Assembly: GCA_027577595.1 (NCBI GenBank)
Contig: JANBRJ010000134.1
Coordinates: 1-32,863 of the forward strand
Direction: 5' to 3'
DNA length: 32,863 nucleotides
DNA from: Coemansia sp. RSA 487
Lineage: Eukaryota > Kickxellomycota > Kickxellomycetes > Kickxellales > Kickxellaceae
Positions 9,511 to 18,727 of the stretch are shown one piece after another. The position numbers and the translations under genes were made by a program. Positions within the stretch are counted from its first letter, which is position 1. Each line of letters begins with the position of its first letter. A model generated the notes under the pieces. The model ran no database searches, was not told the origin of the DNA, and saw only the letters and a program-made list of their open reading frames with translations.

Positions 9511-12500
9511 CTACTCTAGCAGAAGACTTGAAACATACCAGTCATCGAATCCAGGCAACTTGGGCTTTGGGTGCTTTGGCTCTGATGCCAACCCATGCTC
9601 ATTTGTTTCTGCAGGTACAGGTTCGGGAATACCATTTTCACCCATCTGCATTTGCACACGCTGCTCGTCAAATACCCAGTCACCACTTTCGCGCACCTGC
9701 GAAACAAGGCCGTAAAACTTTTTTTGAAGCTCGCATGCCTGAGGGGCAAGTGCAAAGTGCACAAGCGCCAGACACATCTCGCGCACCTGTATTTGAGCAG
9801 CACGTACTCGGTTAATCAGCTTTGAAATCGAATCCACCAGATAAGACTCTTCATAGATGCTCCCTTTCTTGCCGCGTACGCGCTTGCGTTCCTCCTTGCG
9901 CCTACTCTTCGAAATGCGCCGTACTGTTGAGCCAGTCATCCGTGACGATGCGTTCGAGACAGTCGCAGTGAACGTGCTAAATTGGCTGGCCATTGAGGCA
10001 GTGTCCGACATCACATCAACGTCTTGCACAGCACGCTCCATATTCTGCTCGATCAGGACTTCCAGCGGTTTTGCGCGCAGCTCCCGCAGACGCTCGACTT
10101 TGGCTTTAAACGACTCGCTAATCTCGTCAATCTCCTCGTCAATCTCCGAGTATGCGGACTGCATGCCAGGGTAGACTGTGGTCTCGATCAAATCCGACCG
10201 ATCTCTCAGGCGCGCCGTACGTAGCGCCTCTGCCCAATGTTTACCCTTCACGAGTAGCGACAAGGCCTCTTCGTCTTCAGCTGTATATTCCAACAAAGCA
10301 GCGGCAGCAGTCATGAACATGTGCCGCTCGGCAAGAACACCGCTCGCTTTCACAGCAGTATCGTGGATAACTTGTGTGTCAAATCCGCTCCCTGGTGCTG
10401 CAGCTAGTGCCAGCGCCATGCGCCACTCTTTGGCCTGCACAAACGCGTCAACCGCCTGTCGTGTTGCGTTACCCAAGAGATAAGCAGCTGCTGACTGAGC
10501 CCAATCGTTGGTGTTTGCAAGATGGTTTCCGTACTCGACGCAAATATCGCTATGGCGCAGCTTATCGTCAGCGAATATACGGAGAGCGCTTTGGTGCAAG
10601 CTGTTTGCATTCACAAATTCGACGACTTCACCCCACAGCGAGCTATCAGCTCGATACGCTTCGCACAAGTGTTCGAGTGCCAGGCGTGCGCGGCCGAGCT
10701 GGGAATCGATTTTGTAGCGCCGGTATTCCTCGCTCCTGATTGCATTGAGAGTGCCCAGCGATGCCAAGTACTCGCGTGGATCGCGCTGGCTGCGCTGAGC
10801 AACAAGTAGTGCCAATGGCAAATCGTACAATCCAAGAGCCGCATTGTACACAGTGTCGACATCCGAGAGGAACAGCAGGTACGTAAGGGCGTCGTCGCGC
10901 TCGTCTGTAGATAGCGGGGCTAGAAGCTGCAGTGCCGACGCAATATCTGCAGGCGTCTCACACATAAAGGTCGTCAGGATAGTTGGCATGTATTTCTTTT
11001 CGCCGGAATCTTGAAGTACCTTGCGCAGGCGTTTGCAGATGGTCGTTGTCTTTTGATCAACAGCAACCGCTTTCTCTGCTGCTGCATCCGTGTCGTTGCT
11101 GGTTAGTCCTGTGAACATGGTCTGGGTGACATCCTCATCGCGGAGCCCCGATACAAACAAATTGAGCAGATCCGGATCATTGATCTGTTGCACAAACTCG
11201 CCAAAGTCGTCGATAAGCTGGTCGGCAATATGGTCAAATACAAAGTTCATATCGATTCGGTTTACGCGGCAAGTGATAAGCGCTTCGCGGTAGTGGCGCA
11301 TCTCAAGCAGCCGTCGGACAGATGCAAGAACAAGAGCGCGCGGACGGACGGTCTCGAGGTTTCCGCGTGGCATTTGGAACACTATGCGATCATCCACGGG
11401 CAATGCAAGGACAATGGTCGATCCACGCTCGACACGCCTGCACGATTCGTCATATTTAGACACATTCCTGTTGTTGGCCTCGTTGGCTGAAGCAGCGGCT
11501 GCTGCCGCCTCGTCGACAAATGCAGTCGCCAGCCGGCTGACAGGAACAAACCGAACAAGATGAGTTGTTGTTGTAAATGCCAAAAGATCTTTGCGTAGGT
11601 AGAATGACGAGCATGCAGCACTTACCAAATGGTCGTTGGCAAACAGCTGGTTGCGCTCAGACCGACCAACAACAGTTAGCGCATTTTCATTGGCGTCACA
11701 AACAGCGTCAATGTCTGGACACATGACAGGTAGCTTGCTCGCAGTCGATAGCTTGTCGGTTTCAATGTCAAGAGCCGACACATTTCCCGCCGCATCTTCA
11801 ACCAATACGACGCACCCTGCATGTGGAGCCGAATAGATGCGAACGGACCGCTCAACGCTCAGCTGTTTACGAACCACGACTTCTCCTGAACCACCGATAT
11901 CTAACAAAGAAACCATCTCACCGCGGCTGGCAGACACACCAAGACAAGCCAGCTGATCCTTCGCTGGCCATGCAATCTGTCGTACGTTGATATCCCCAGG
12001 TATGCTAATACGTGTGAGCTCCTTGGGCGGCTCACCTTCGCGCACGGTCTTTGCATGCTTACACTCGTAAAGCAGAACAGTCCGACGGTCTGCCAGCAGC
12101 ACCGCAAAATCGTTTCCAGGACCAAACGCCGCAAACGCCAAGTGGGTTGCTGGTAGTGGCATCCCAACAGTGTAAAGCGCCATCGGGGGCGGCACATTGG
12201 AATAGCTAAACGGAGTGTACAGCAATTGTGTGCCATCAATTACACAAGCAGCGCCATTCGACTCCTCCGATGCGACATGGGCAACAGCTGGCGTCGAATG
12301 TAGCCGAATTTTCGAGTACGATCCCAATGAGCCAATCGCATGCAGACACATTGGGTCCTCAGCGTCCCACAGCACATGTCCAGAGACACGCAGCTCCTGT
12401 TTCAAATACCAATGATAGTTCTTATCCGTCCACAGCTCCACACATATCTCGGGCTTATCTTTGCCGGTGTCGACCAGTGCAGTCACAGCCAGTATCGATG

Positions 12501-13455
12501 AGTCCGCATTAAACGACAGATCCAGAACACGGCGCGTATCCTTGCGCAGCGTAAACTCGCCGTGCCGCAATCCGTTCCGCTCAAAGAAAACAACGTCATG
12601 CTTGTGTGGCAATTTCTGGGTGGCTGCAATCAGTCTCCCCGATGGCCGCCAGCACAGTGTGTGCTCCAGGGCATCGATGCTCTCGCAAATGCTGTGTAGC
12701 TTGCCTTCGCGCGAGAATACGCGAATCTCACGTGCGTTGTTTCGGATAAACGATATCGAGAAATACGCGCCATCGCCACGCCAGGATATGCGAACACAGT
12801 GGTCATCATCGGCTGGTATCTGATCTTCTTCTGTTGCCTCAGGTGCTGAGCCAGCTGTCTTAGCAGTGGCGGAGGATCCCTGATACTGCGTCTCCTTCCG
12901 ACCCCACCCCAGTGCTACAGGCACTTCCTCGCCATGCTCGCCCTGCGCCAACGGGAACTCATCCAAGACATCAAAATCCTGCGTCATTAAAAGAAGCTTT
13001 GCCTCGCCAGTCACCAGCGCCAGCAGCTCCTCGTCAGGGCTCCAGCTACTCGCCATGATTCCAGGATCGACCGTACCAACAAGGTCAACCCCTGCAGCCT
13101 CTATCTTGTCAGTACCCACTTGAATAGCAAATATATCGCCTGACTGCAGCGCTACAAATAATGACTCGCGCTCCATAAGACATTGGACTCCAGACAGCGC
13201 AGCACTGCTTGCCGAGAATGGCAGCGGCACGCCTAGCACAAACTGCTCGTGACCTTCCTCTCCCGTTTGCATCTTTGCAATGTAGGCGCTGTCATGATCA
13301 TCGCCAACTATCGCATATGTTGTTTTCGTTGTCACATCAACACACGCTGCTGCTGTTGGTCTGCGATTGGCGAGATTGCCGTCCTTGGCGCCAACAAAGT
13401 AAAAGCCTTCCGGAACGGCAACCGCAGTCTCGGACAGAATCGTAAGGTTGCGCAT
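9511..13455 (-). CDS. ELP1: Elongator complex subunit 1 (ELP1/IKI3/IKAP)
   Basis: 1,314 residues, beginning MRNLTILSE as ELP1 proteins typically do, in one uninterrupted frame. ELP1 is the scaffold of the Elongator complex, which adds carboxymethyl-type modifications to wobble uridine (U34) of tRNAs, mainly in the cytosol. The N-terminal half (about 1-700) shows the expected WD40-propeller character, such as DHCVRISWRGDGAYFSIS and LCWRPSGRLIAATQ. The C-terminal half is helical and TPR-like. A Ser-rich segment followed by the basic stretch RRISKSRRKEERKRVRGKKG (about residues 1170-1195) corresponds to the conserved tRNA-binding/regulatory region, and KLPGFDDWYVSSLLLE forms a typical C-terminal end. 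Length matches the family (about 1,300). The ATG at 13453-13455 is preferred over upstream non-ATG codons because it gives the family's MRNL start. Confidence 0.95.
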   Translation of the reverse strand: MRNLTILSETAVAVPEGFYFVGAKDGNLANRRPTAAACVDVTTKTTYAIVGDDHDSAYIAKMQTGEEGHEQFVLGVPLPFSASSAALSGVQCLMERESLFVALQSGDIFAIQVGTDKIEAAGVDLVGTVDPGIMASSWSPDEELLALVTGEAKLLLMTQDFDVLDEFPLAQGEHGEEVPVALGWGRKETQYQGSSATAKTAGSAPEATEEDQIPADDDHCVRISWRGDGAYFSISFIRNNAREIRVFSREGKLHSICESIDALEHTLCWRPSGRLIAATQKLPHKHDVVFFERNGLRHGEFTLRKDTRRVLDLSFNADSSILAVTALVDTGKDKPEICVELWTDKNYHWYLKQELRVSGHVLWDAEDPMCLHAIGSLGSYSKIRLHSTPAVAHVASEESNGAACVIDGTQLLYTPFSYSNVPPPMALYTVGMPLPATHLAFAAFGPGNDFAVLLADRRTVLLYECKHAKTVREGEPPKELTRISIPGDINVRQIAWPAKDQLACLGVSASRGEMVSLLDIGGSGEVVVRKQLSVERSVRIYSAPHAGCVVLVEDAAGNVSALDIETDKLSTASKLPVMCPDIDAVCDANENALTVVGRSERNQLFANDHLVSAACSSFYLRKDLLAFTTTTHLVRFVPVSRLATAFVDEAAAAAASANEANNRNVSKYDESCRRVERGSTIVLALPVDDRIVFQMPRGNLETVRPRALVLASVRRLLEMRHYREALITCRVNRIDMNFVFDHIADQLIDDFGEFVQQINDPDLLNLFVSGLRDEDVTQTMFTGLTSNDTDAAAEKAVAVDQKTTTICKRLRKVLQDSGEKKYMPTILTTFMCETPADIASALQLLAPLSTDERDDALTYLLFLSDVDTVYNAALGLYDLPLALLVAQRSQRDPREYLASLGTLNAIRSEEYRRYKIDSQLGRARLALEHLCEAYRADSSLWGEVVEFVNANSLHQSALRIFADDKLRHSDICVEYGNHLANTNDWAQSAAAYLLGNATRQAVDAFVQAKEWRMALALAAAPGSGFDTQVIHDTAVKASGVLAERHMFMTAAAALLEYTAEDEEALSLLVKGKHWAEALRTARLRDRSDLIETTVYPGMQSAYSEIDEEIDEISESFKAKVERLRELRAKPLEVLIEQNMERAVQDVDVMSDTASMASQFSTFTATVSNASSRMTGSTVRRISKSRRKEERKRVRGKKGSIYEESYLVDSISKLINRVRAAQIQVREMCLALVHFALAPQACELQKKFYGLVSQVRESGDWVFDEQRVQMQMGENGIPEPVPAETNEHGLASEPKHPKPKLPGFDDWYVSSLLLE

Positions 13456-13629
13456 CACCACTAATTATCTGGTACGAATTACTGGTATTTAGAAAGTAGA
13501 CGAAATGAATAATGATAAAGTGACAGAAAGAAATGAAAATAAATGAAATGAAAAATACAAAAAAAAATACAGTGGGGTTATAAGAAAAAAGCACACAAAT
13601 GTTGATCACAATGATCTGATTCGATTACC

Positions 13630-14754
13630 TTAAAAGTAGAAAAACTGTGATGACTGGAGCCTCTCTTCGTCAGAGTCATGTTGCTGTTGCGATGACTGCT
13701 GCTGCTGCTGCTGTTGATGCTGCCGATGCTGCTGGTGTTGTAGTTGTGGCTGTGGCTGCGGATTGTTGTTGTTGAATGAAGCCAAGTCAAACAGGTTCTG
13801 GATCGTTGGGATCTCGCTTATGCGGCTAACCGATGGAATTTGCGGCTGCTGAGTAACACCGGCGGTCAGCGATTGCAAGGACGGCAAAGACAGGTTCACA
13901 GGCTGCTGTCGATAATACATTGGATCCATACCAAGCGACGAAAAATCCAACGATGATATCAAACCTTCTAATCCCTGATTCAGCGAGAACGGCTGGGTGG
14001 TGTCATACGGATTTTCAGGCAGTTGCTGAGACTGTTGCATTTCATCGGCGTCTTTTTCATTTTCAATGTCCGCATCCTCAGCGGACTCCTCTGTGCCGGG
14101 AAGCTTGAAGCGCTCAAGTACTAGCGCCCGAAACGTCGAAAAGCTGACTTTGTTCTCGGCAGTCTTGCTGACAAAGTCACGGTGTAGCGCACGTAGCGGC
14201 CTTGCAAGCACGTTGCTGTTGCCTTCTCCATCTTTGGTGTGTTTGCTGACAAACTGTACAAGCCGCTCGACAAAGTCGCTTGGCTTTGGCTGGCGCGACG
14301 GTGGTATTGCACGCTTGTGCGGCTCAAATAGGTGGTTTGCAAAAGACCCATCCGAGCTCATCCGCTTTGCAGTCTGCAGCTGGTGTGTCCCAAATGAAAA
14401 CCCCCACTTTTGCTTCAGCTCTGGCCCCGAAAATGCGCCAGCAACTAGTGCCAACACGGCTGTTCTCTGTTCGGGTGGTGCAGCATCGTGCATGGTGCGT
14501 ATATTGGCCATGATAGAACGCAGTGGTGCTGTATCGATTAAACCCTCGTACATAGCGCTGTCTGTCTTTGACAGCGTCTCCGATACTAGTTGTACGCGCT
14601 CATCAGTGGTTTGTGCGCCAGAGAGTTGCGCTATTGTGTTGTGCAGCTGTGTGCGCCGCCGGCTTTGCGCTGAAGCCGAGCACTGGCTGTATGGCTGCAA
14701 TGGTGCAGTATCTTCTGGACTTCCGTTATGTCGCCGCTTGCGTCCAGGGGGCAT
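13630..14754 (-). CDS. Gln-rich protein of unknown function
   Basis: 374 residues from the ATG at 14752-14754, just after a TATA-like box. A basic N-terminus (GRKRRH) could be a nuclear-localisation signal. The middle (about residues 100-175) is compact and conserved-looking, with FSGPELKQKWGFSFG and a helix ending in FVERLVQFVSKH. An acidic patch follows (about 233-248). The C-terminal third is Asn/Gln/His-rich and encoded by CAG-type repeats (about 13,680-13,760). I do not recognise the family. The composition is that of a nuclear regulatory protein, but that is inference. It lies 174 bp upstream of ELP1 on the same strand, with its own promoter signal. Confidence 0.75.
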   Translation of the reverse strand: MPPGRKRRHNGSPEDTAPLQPYSQCSASAQSRRRTQLHNTIAQLSGAQTTDERVQLVSETLSKTDSAMYEGLIDTAPLRSIMANIRTMHDAAPPEQRTAVLALVAGAFSGPELKQKWGFSFGTHQLQTAKRMSSDGSFANHLFEPHKRAIPPSRQPKPSDFVERLVQFVSKHTKDGEGNSNVLARPLRALHRDFVSKTAENKVSFSTFRALVLERFKLPGTEESAEDADIENEKDADEMQQSQQLPENPYDTTQPFSLNQGLEGLISSLDFSSLGMDPMYYRQQPVNLSLPSLQSLTAGVTQQPQIPSVSRISEIPTIQNLFDLASFNNNNPQPQPQLQHQQHRQHQQQQQQQSSQQQHDSDEERLQSSQFFYF

Positions 14755-14802
14755 TTGTTGTGTAGTGTGCAAATTGAAAAGAGTAAAAGTACAATTCTTT
14801 CT

Positions 14803-14810
14803 TTTATATA
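14803..14810 (-). promoter_or_regulatory. TATA-like box of the Gln-rich protein gene
   Basis: tatataaa on the minus strand, about 50 bp before the ATG at 14754. Confidence 0.5.
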
Positions 14811-14916
14811 AATACAAGACAAAGAAAAGAAAAAGGAAACAAGACAAACACACTGATGCTTTTTTTAACAAGGGAGGATTACTACCACTTAGTCATAATT
14901 TAATAATTAAATAGAT

Positions 14917-15480
14917 TCAAAAAGTATAATCAAGAGTAAAAATATCAGAATTACCAGACTGCAACGAGTCAAAGGTGAGCATTCCACCGTCAGTGTCGAC
15001 AAAGAAGCTCAAGCGACGGCTTGCTGAGCCATCGCAGACAGATGTGACATCGAGTGAGCCAGGAGATGACGCGTCGGCGACTTTGACCGAGCCGACAGTA
15101 GTACCCTCCAGACGCTTCGTGTATCCGTTGACAGTCGGCTCTTCCCAAACATCGTCTGTGCGCACGACAGTCAGCTGGTACCCACTGTTGTTGGTGTTGC
15201 TTGCATTGCTTGTTGGCGCAGGGATGCGCAGAATGCAACTCGACGGCTTGTTTGTTGGCAGATCAAAGCCGATAAGGACGCGTCTATAGTCACGGTTGCC
15301 CTTGAATGTTGTCAGCGAGGTATCCAGCCCTAGTGGAATTGAGGAGCATGGAACCGTGTCGTTCTGGCACATGATGCCATTGAACGAAACAGTCGCGTCA
15401 CGGGAAGTGCGCAAGTTGACTGTTGCGCACGCAGCTGTAGCGCAGTAGGCGAGGATTGCGGCAGGAATGAAAAGCTTCAT
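14917..15480 (-). CDS. Secreted DNRLRE/CBM96-like domain protein
   Basis: 187 residues from the ATG at 15478-15480. Residues 1-19 (MKLFIPAAILAYCATAACA) form a signal peptide. The mature part follows the order of DNRLRE/CBM96-type beta-sandwich modules: an opening strand with DATVSFNG, then RRVLIGFDLP (about 67-75), a strand with CILRIPAP, the VWEEPTVNGYTK block (about 111-122, like the family's W-x-E-x-T-x-N segment), VGSVKV, LDVTSV, and LSFFVDTDG near the end. The domain fills the mature protein, so this is a stand-alone module without an attached enzyme. Such modules bind carbohydrate or act as structural surface domains; the ligand here is unknown. It is the first of four neighbouring minus-strand genes with signal peptides. 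Confidence 0.75.
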   Translation of the reverse strand: MKLFIPAAILAYCATAACATVNLRTSRDATVSFNGIMCQNDTVPCSSIPLGLDTSLTTFKGNRDYRRVLIGFDLPTNKPSSCILRIPAPTSNASNTNNSGYQLTVVRTDDVWEEPTVNGYTKRLEGTTVGSVKVADASSPGSLDVTSVCDGSASRRLSFFVDTDGGMLTFDSLQSGNSDIFTLDYTF

Positions 15481-15570
15481 CTTTATATTGAAGAAAAATA
15501 TAATAAAACGTGAGTGAAAAAAAGAATGAAAATCTCTCCCTTCTCTCTTTCGCCCGTTCCTTAAAACTGA

Positions 15571-15580
15571 CCTTTTATAG
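15571..15580 (-). promoter_or_regulatory. TATA-like box of the DNRLRE-like gene
   Basis: ctataaaagg on the minus strand, about 90 bp before the ATG at 15480. Confidence 0.5.
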
Positions 15581-15683
15581 TATTTTTCCCTGCCTGCAAA
15601 CAAAAACAATCCGTTAGTCTATTTTTAAATGAGAGGGGGAAACCAATGAAAGAGTGTGAGTACAGAAACTTCCAGTACTTTTT

Positions 15684-16686
15684 CTAAATTAAGATGCCTC
15701 CAATCGCAGCAATAGCTACAGCAATAGCAGCTGCACTGCTAGCTGCACGAACGGAATGAGGAGCTGCGGCTCCGCTGTCCTTGTCGACATCATTCACAGG
15801 CGATGAAAAGGGCTTCTTGGGCGAAGACGAAGAAGAAGAGCCCCTTGAAGACGGCGAGGATTCCGGTTTCGCAGAGTTCTCTGAGTTTGATACGGAAGCA
15901 GACTTGCCATTTGCAAGCTTCGATGACGATGCTGGCTGGTCTGGTGACGCAGTAGGCATCGATGCGTGGAACCCGATGTTGCTGCTGCTGTTCTTGTTGT
16001 TGGAATCCTTTCTGGGTCCCGACATGTTGACCGACATTTCGCTGGACGGGAACGTAAACTTGTCAATGTCGGTGGGTTTAAACGCGGATGCGCTGGCCCT
16101 GGCAAGCATTTCCGGGCGAGCAGCCATCGTCGCCTTGCTGTTATTTTTAGCGCTAGCAGGGGATGTGGCAGCAGTAGCAGGAGTAATAGTAGCGCCAGCG
16201 GCGGCGGCAGGCTTGATCGTGGTTGTTACTTCTTCTTCGATTTCCTCTTCCTCGATAATCTCCTCCTCATCTTCTGCAGGCGCAGCTTGCTGCTGTGGTT
16301 GTTGCGGCTGTTGTGGTTGTTGCTGTTGCTGTTGCTGTGGCAGTGGCGGACCGCCTGCAATTGATACAGTCATTGGTGGCTTTTCCCGGGCCTGGCCAAC
16401 GTTTCCTATGGCGGGCGTAGCCAAAGCAAGAGGCACCGTGGTCGTTGACATATGAACAACTGTGCTTGTCAGGACCTTATTGCTTGGATCCGACTGAAGA
16501 CCGACACTAGCGCCATGCGCTGGAACGAGCGGCACCTCTGCCTGCTTGCTTGGCGGAGGCGGAGGCACAGTTGGGGGAGGAGGAGGATGCAGAGGCAGTT
16601 GCGAAGAAGGCGGTAATGGTGGTGACGAAGGAGCTTTCGACGAAGGCAGCTGGCCAGACTTTTCCTGAATTTCTTGCTGTTTAAGC

Positions 16687-16728
<42 letters not shown>

Positions 16729-16916
16729 CCGATCTTTGCGGGATAGATGCCATTTGCGTTGGCTCCACTAAATGAATCGTAGTTTTGGATCCCGTGCTCG
16801 CTAAGCGCTGCCTTTACAACATTGGGGTCGAGTTCAGAAGGCACATTGACGAATACTTTGCCGGAAGCAAAGCCAACGAGTAGCAAACCCGTCGTGATAT
16901 AGATTATTCCACGCAT
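15684..16916 (-). CDS. Probable GPI-anchored, Gln/Pro/Ser-rich cell-surface protein
   Basis: 410 residues from the ATG at 16914-16916. The N-terminus has a hydrophobic signal peptide (about 1-19, ending GFASG), followed by a short ordered region, KVFVNVPSELDPNVVKAALSE. After that it is low-complexity: a run of about 14 Gln (CAG repeat near 16,690-16,730), Pro-rich runs, a Glu-rich patch (EEIIEEEEIEEE), then a long Ser-rich tail. The last 20 residues are hydrophobic (AAAIAVAIAAIGGILI), preceded by small residues such as SGAAA, which is the layout of a GPI-attachment signal. The Ser/Pro stalk plus GPI tail suggests a cell-wall or plasma-membrane glycoprotein. No enzyme domain is visible. Confidence 0.75.
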
Positions 16917-17275
16917 TTTTTTCCGCGAGTGCAAGCTGTTTTTTTTTTAAAAAAATTTGAATGAATAAACAAGAGCAATTGTTTTTGGAGAATTAAACGT
17001 TAAATATTCAACGAAACCAAAAGTGGTGCTAAATGAAAAAGAAATCTGGGATCCCGCTCTTTTAAGGCAACCGTACATTGCAAAAGTAAACAATAGGTCA
17101 TTTAGGTTTGCGACATTGGTGCTTTAAATGGATTGATACATGATCCGCGAAAATAGCAAAAAAAAAGAATGTTACTGCTTGTTTTTTATTTAAATATTTT
17201 AGGCTATGTATACTAAAAATATGACCATTTGCAAGGAGTGTGGGGGGCTTCTTTATAAATATTTATTGTTTCAGA
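16917..17275. other. Intergenic stretch between two GPI-type genes
   Basis: 359 bp, AT-rich with poly-A/T tracts. It holds the probable promoter of the 410-aa gene (a weak cttaaaag near 17,058-17,065) and the 3' region of the next gene. No gene is seen. Confidence 0.4.
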
Positions 17276-17836
17276 CTAGAAAAAGAAGCTCCAAAGCATT
17301 GGCAAAAGAACGGCTGCGGACACTGTGGCTGGCACCATTAGCGAACGGTTGCTAACAGCTGCTGACTCGTCATCGTTGGTAGCCATATCTGACTTCTTGG
17401 CTGTGCTTTTAGCGGCTGGTGAGTTTTCGATTTGCCTTGGCGGCGGGGCTGGTTTTCGGGCGGCTGGAGTGGATGGCATTCTTGATCGCACTGTCTCACT
17501 ACTGTTGCGGTTATTCTCGCCATCCTGTATAGCCGTTACTTTGTCTCTACTTGAGCCCATTGTTGCAGCTGCTGGCATCTGTGATGGATGAGGGGGTGGG
17601 GCTGCAGCTGCGGCTGCGGCTCTAGCCTTTTGTACACGCGCGGCGATCACAGATGCCTTGGCCTGTGGCAGCCCGACATCCTCAATCATTGCGGTTGGTC
17701 TGCCGGTGGCGGCTGGAGCCAGCTCGCCAATATCAATCAGCTCTGGCATGTTTGTGTTCGAGTCGGCACGCGAGACCAGGTTGTGTGCGCCAGTTGCCGC
17801 GGCCGCAAGCGCTGAAAATACAAGAGTAGATTTCAT
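17276..17836 (-). CDS. Small probable GPI-anchored protein
   Basis: 186 residues from the ATG at 17834-17836. Residues 1-16 (MKSTLVFSALAAAATG) look like a signal peptide. The middle is rich in Ala, Pro and Ser with no recognised domain. The end (MVPATVSAAVLLPMLWSFFF) is a hydrophobic tail preceded by SNRS, consistent with GPI attachment. Unlike its 410-aa neighbour it has little poly-Gln. The two share the same overall design (signal peptide, disordered stalk, GPI tail) and strand, so they may be distantly related or simply the same kind of wall protein. Confidence 0.7.
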   Translation of the reverse strand: MKSTLVFSALAAAATGAHNLVSRADSNTNMPELIDIGELAPAATGRPTAMIEDVGLPQAKASVIAARVQKARAAAAAAAPPPHPSQMPAAATMGSSRDKVTAIQDGENNRNSSETVRSRMPSTPAARKPAPPPRQIENSPAAKSTAKKSDMATNDDESAAVSNRSLMVPATVSAAVLLPMLWSFFF

Positions 17837-17921
17837 TATATATTTTTATTAATGTGAGGATATGCAAAATAGACAAACAGGCTCATCCCGTGGCCCTTTC
17901 GTCCAGCCCTCTGTCTAGACA

Positions 17922-17931
17922 GCTTTATATG
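17922..17931 (-). promoter_or_regulatory. TATA-like box of the 186-aa GPI-type gene
   Basis: atataaagct on the minus strand, about 90 bp before the ATG at 17836. The same word recurs near 17,989-17,998, beyond it. Confidence 0.45.
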
Positions 17932-18045
17932 TAAAAAAAATCTCTATATCATAGTACATTCTTTTTATCTTCACCTTTCTCCGCAATGAGCTTTATATGA
18001 ATGTAATATATTTTGTATTGAATTGAATATCTTCCGACTATTCGG

Positions 18046-18444
18046 TCAGTTTACAATCAATAGATCCGATGTTTGTTGAGATATCATAGTAGCAGACACT
18101 CGGCTTAGATACAGTGTATCCTTGTGCGCGCTAACAATGGCGCCATTTAGCAGACTGCTCTGGTACTCGAATGTAAATAGGAATGTAGTCACAGAAATCT
18201 CTGCAAGATAGCGCTCTCCGGGGTTCCCCACATATTTGACCGAGCGTGTAGCTTGGAAATAAATGCTGGCCGAGCCCGATACCACGCTGGAGCCGCTGAC
18301 AATGTTTATTGGGATAGTGGCAAGGAACGCTGGTGTAGCGACGGTGATATCGAAATCTAAACGCTTGCTTAGGTCTTCTTGATCTGTGGATGATCCGACG
18401 ACCTGGAGCAGCCAAAGGAACAGAATCAATAGAAAGGATCTCAT
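18046..18444 (-). CDS. Small secreted protein, function unknown
   Basis: 132 residues from the ATG at 18442-18444. The N-terminus MRSFLLILFLWLLQVVGS is a strong signal peptide. The mature part alternates hydrophobic and polar residues like a beta-rich fold (FDITVATPAFLATIPINIV, then SASIYFQATRSVKYVG). It has no Cys, no GPI tail and no motif I recognise. It shares its upstream region with the divergent dioxygenase gene, and the two TATA-like boxes are about 60 bp apart. Confidence 0.65.
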   Translation of the reverse strand: MRSFLLILFLWLLQVVGSSTDQEDLSKRLDFDITVATPAFLATIPINIVSGSSVVSGSASIYFQATRSVKYVGNPGERYLAEISVTTFLFTFEYQSSLLNGAIVSAHKDTLYLSRVSATMISQQTSDLLIVN

Positions 18445-18512
18445 TTTTCGTCAAATCGTATCTATAATGTGGTTTATGTTTTAAGAGTGCATACAGAACC
18501 GCCATCACCCGA

Positions 18513-18520
18513 GTATTTAT
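18513..18520 (-). promoter_or_regulatory. TATA-like box of the 132-aa secreted protein gene
   Basis: ataaatac on the minus strand, about 70 bp before the ATG at 18444, in a short divergent promoter region. Confidence 0.45.
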
Positions 18521-18579
18521 GCAACAGCCCTAAAGTACAGTTTAGTGTTTTGCTAGAACCATGGTGCATGTGATCGTGG

Positions 18580-18588
18580 CATATAAAC
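18580..18588 (+). promoter_or_regulatory. TATA-like box of the dioxygenase gene
   Basis: catataaac on the plus strand, about 140 bp before the ATG at 18728, facing the opposite way from the box at 18513-18520. Confidence 0.4.
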
Positions 18589-18727
18589 TCATCAGCTGCA
18601 CTTTCATCTATATCAGCAACTTCAAATCGTACATCATCAACATCATCAATTTTTTTGTTTGGATGTATCAGAACAGATCGAACGCTTGCAGATATCTCGA
18701 CATTACTGTTTACTACATTCCATCAGC

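Noticed and set aside
9528-13445. Many antisense frames of 60-120 codons over ELP1
   Set aside because: They are by-products of a GC-richer coding gene on the opposite strand, with no family features.
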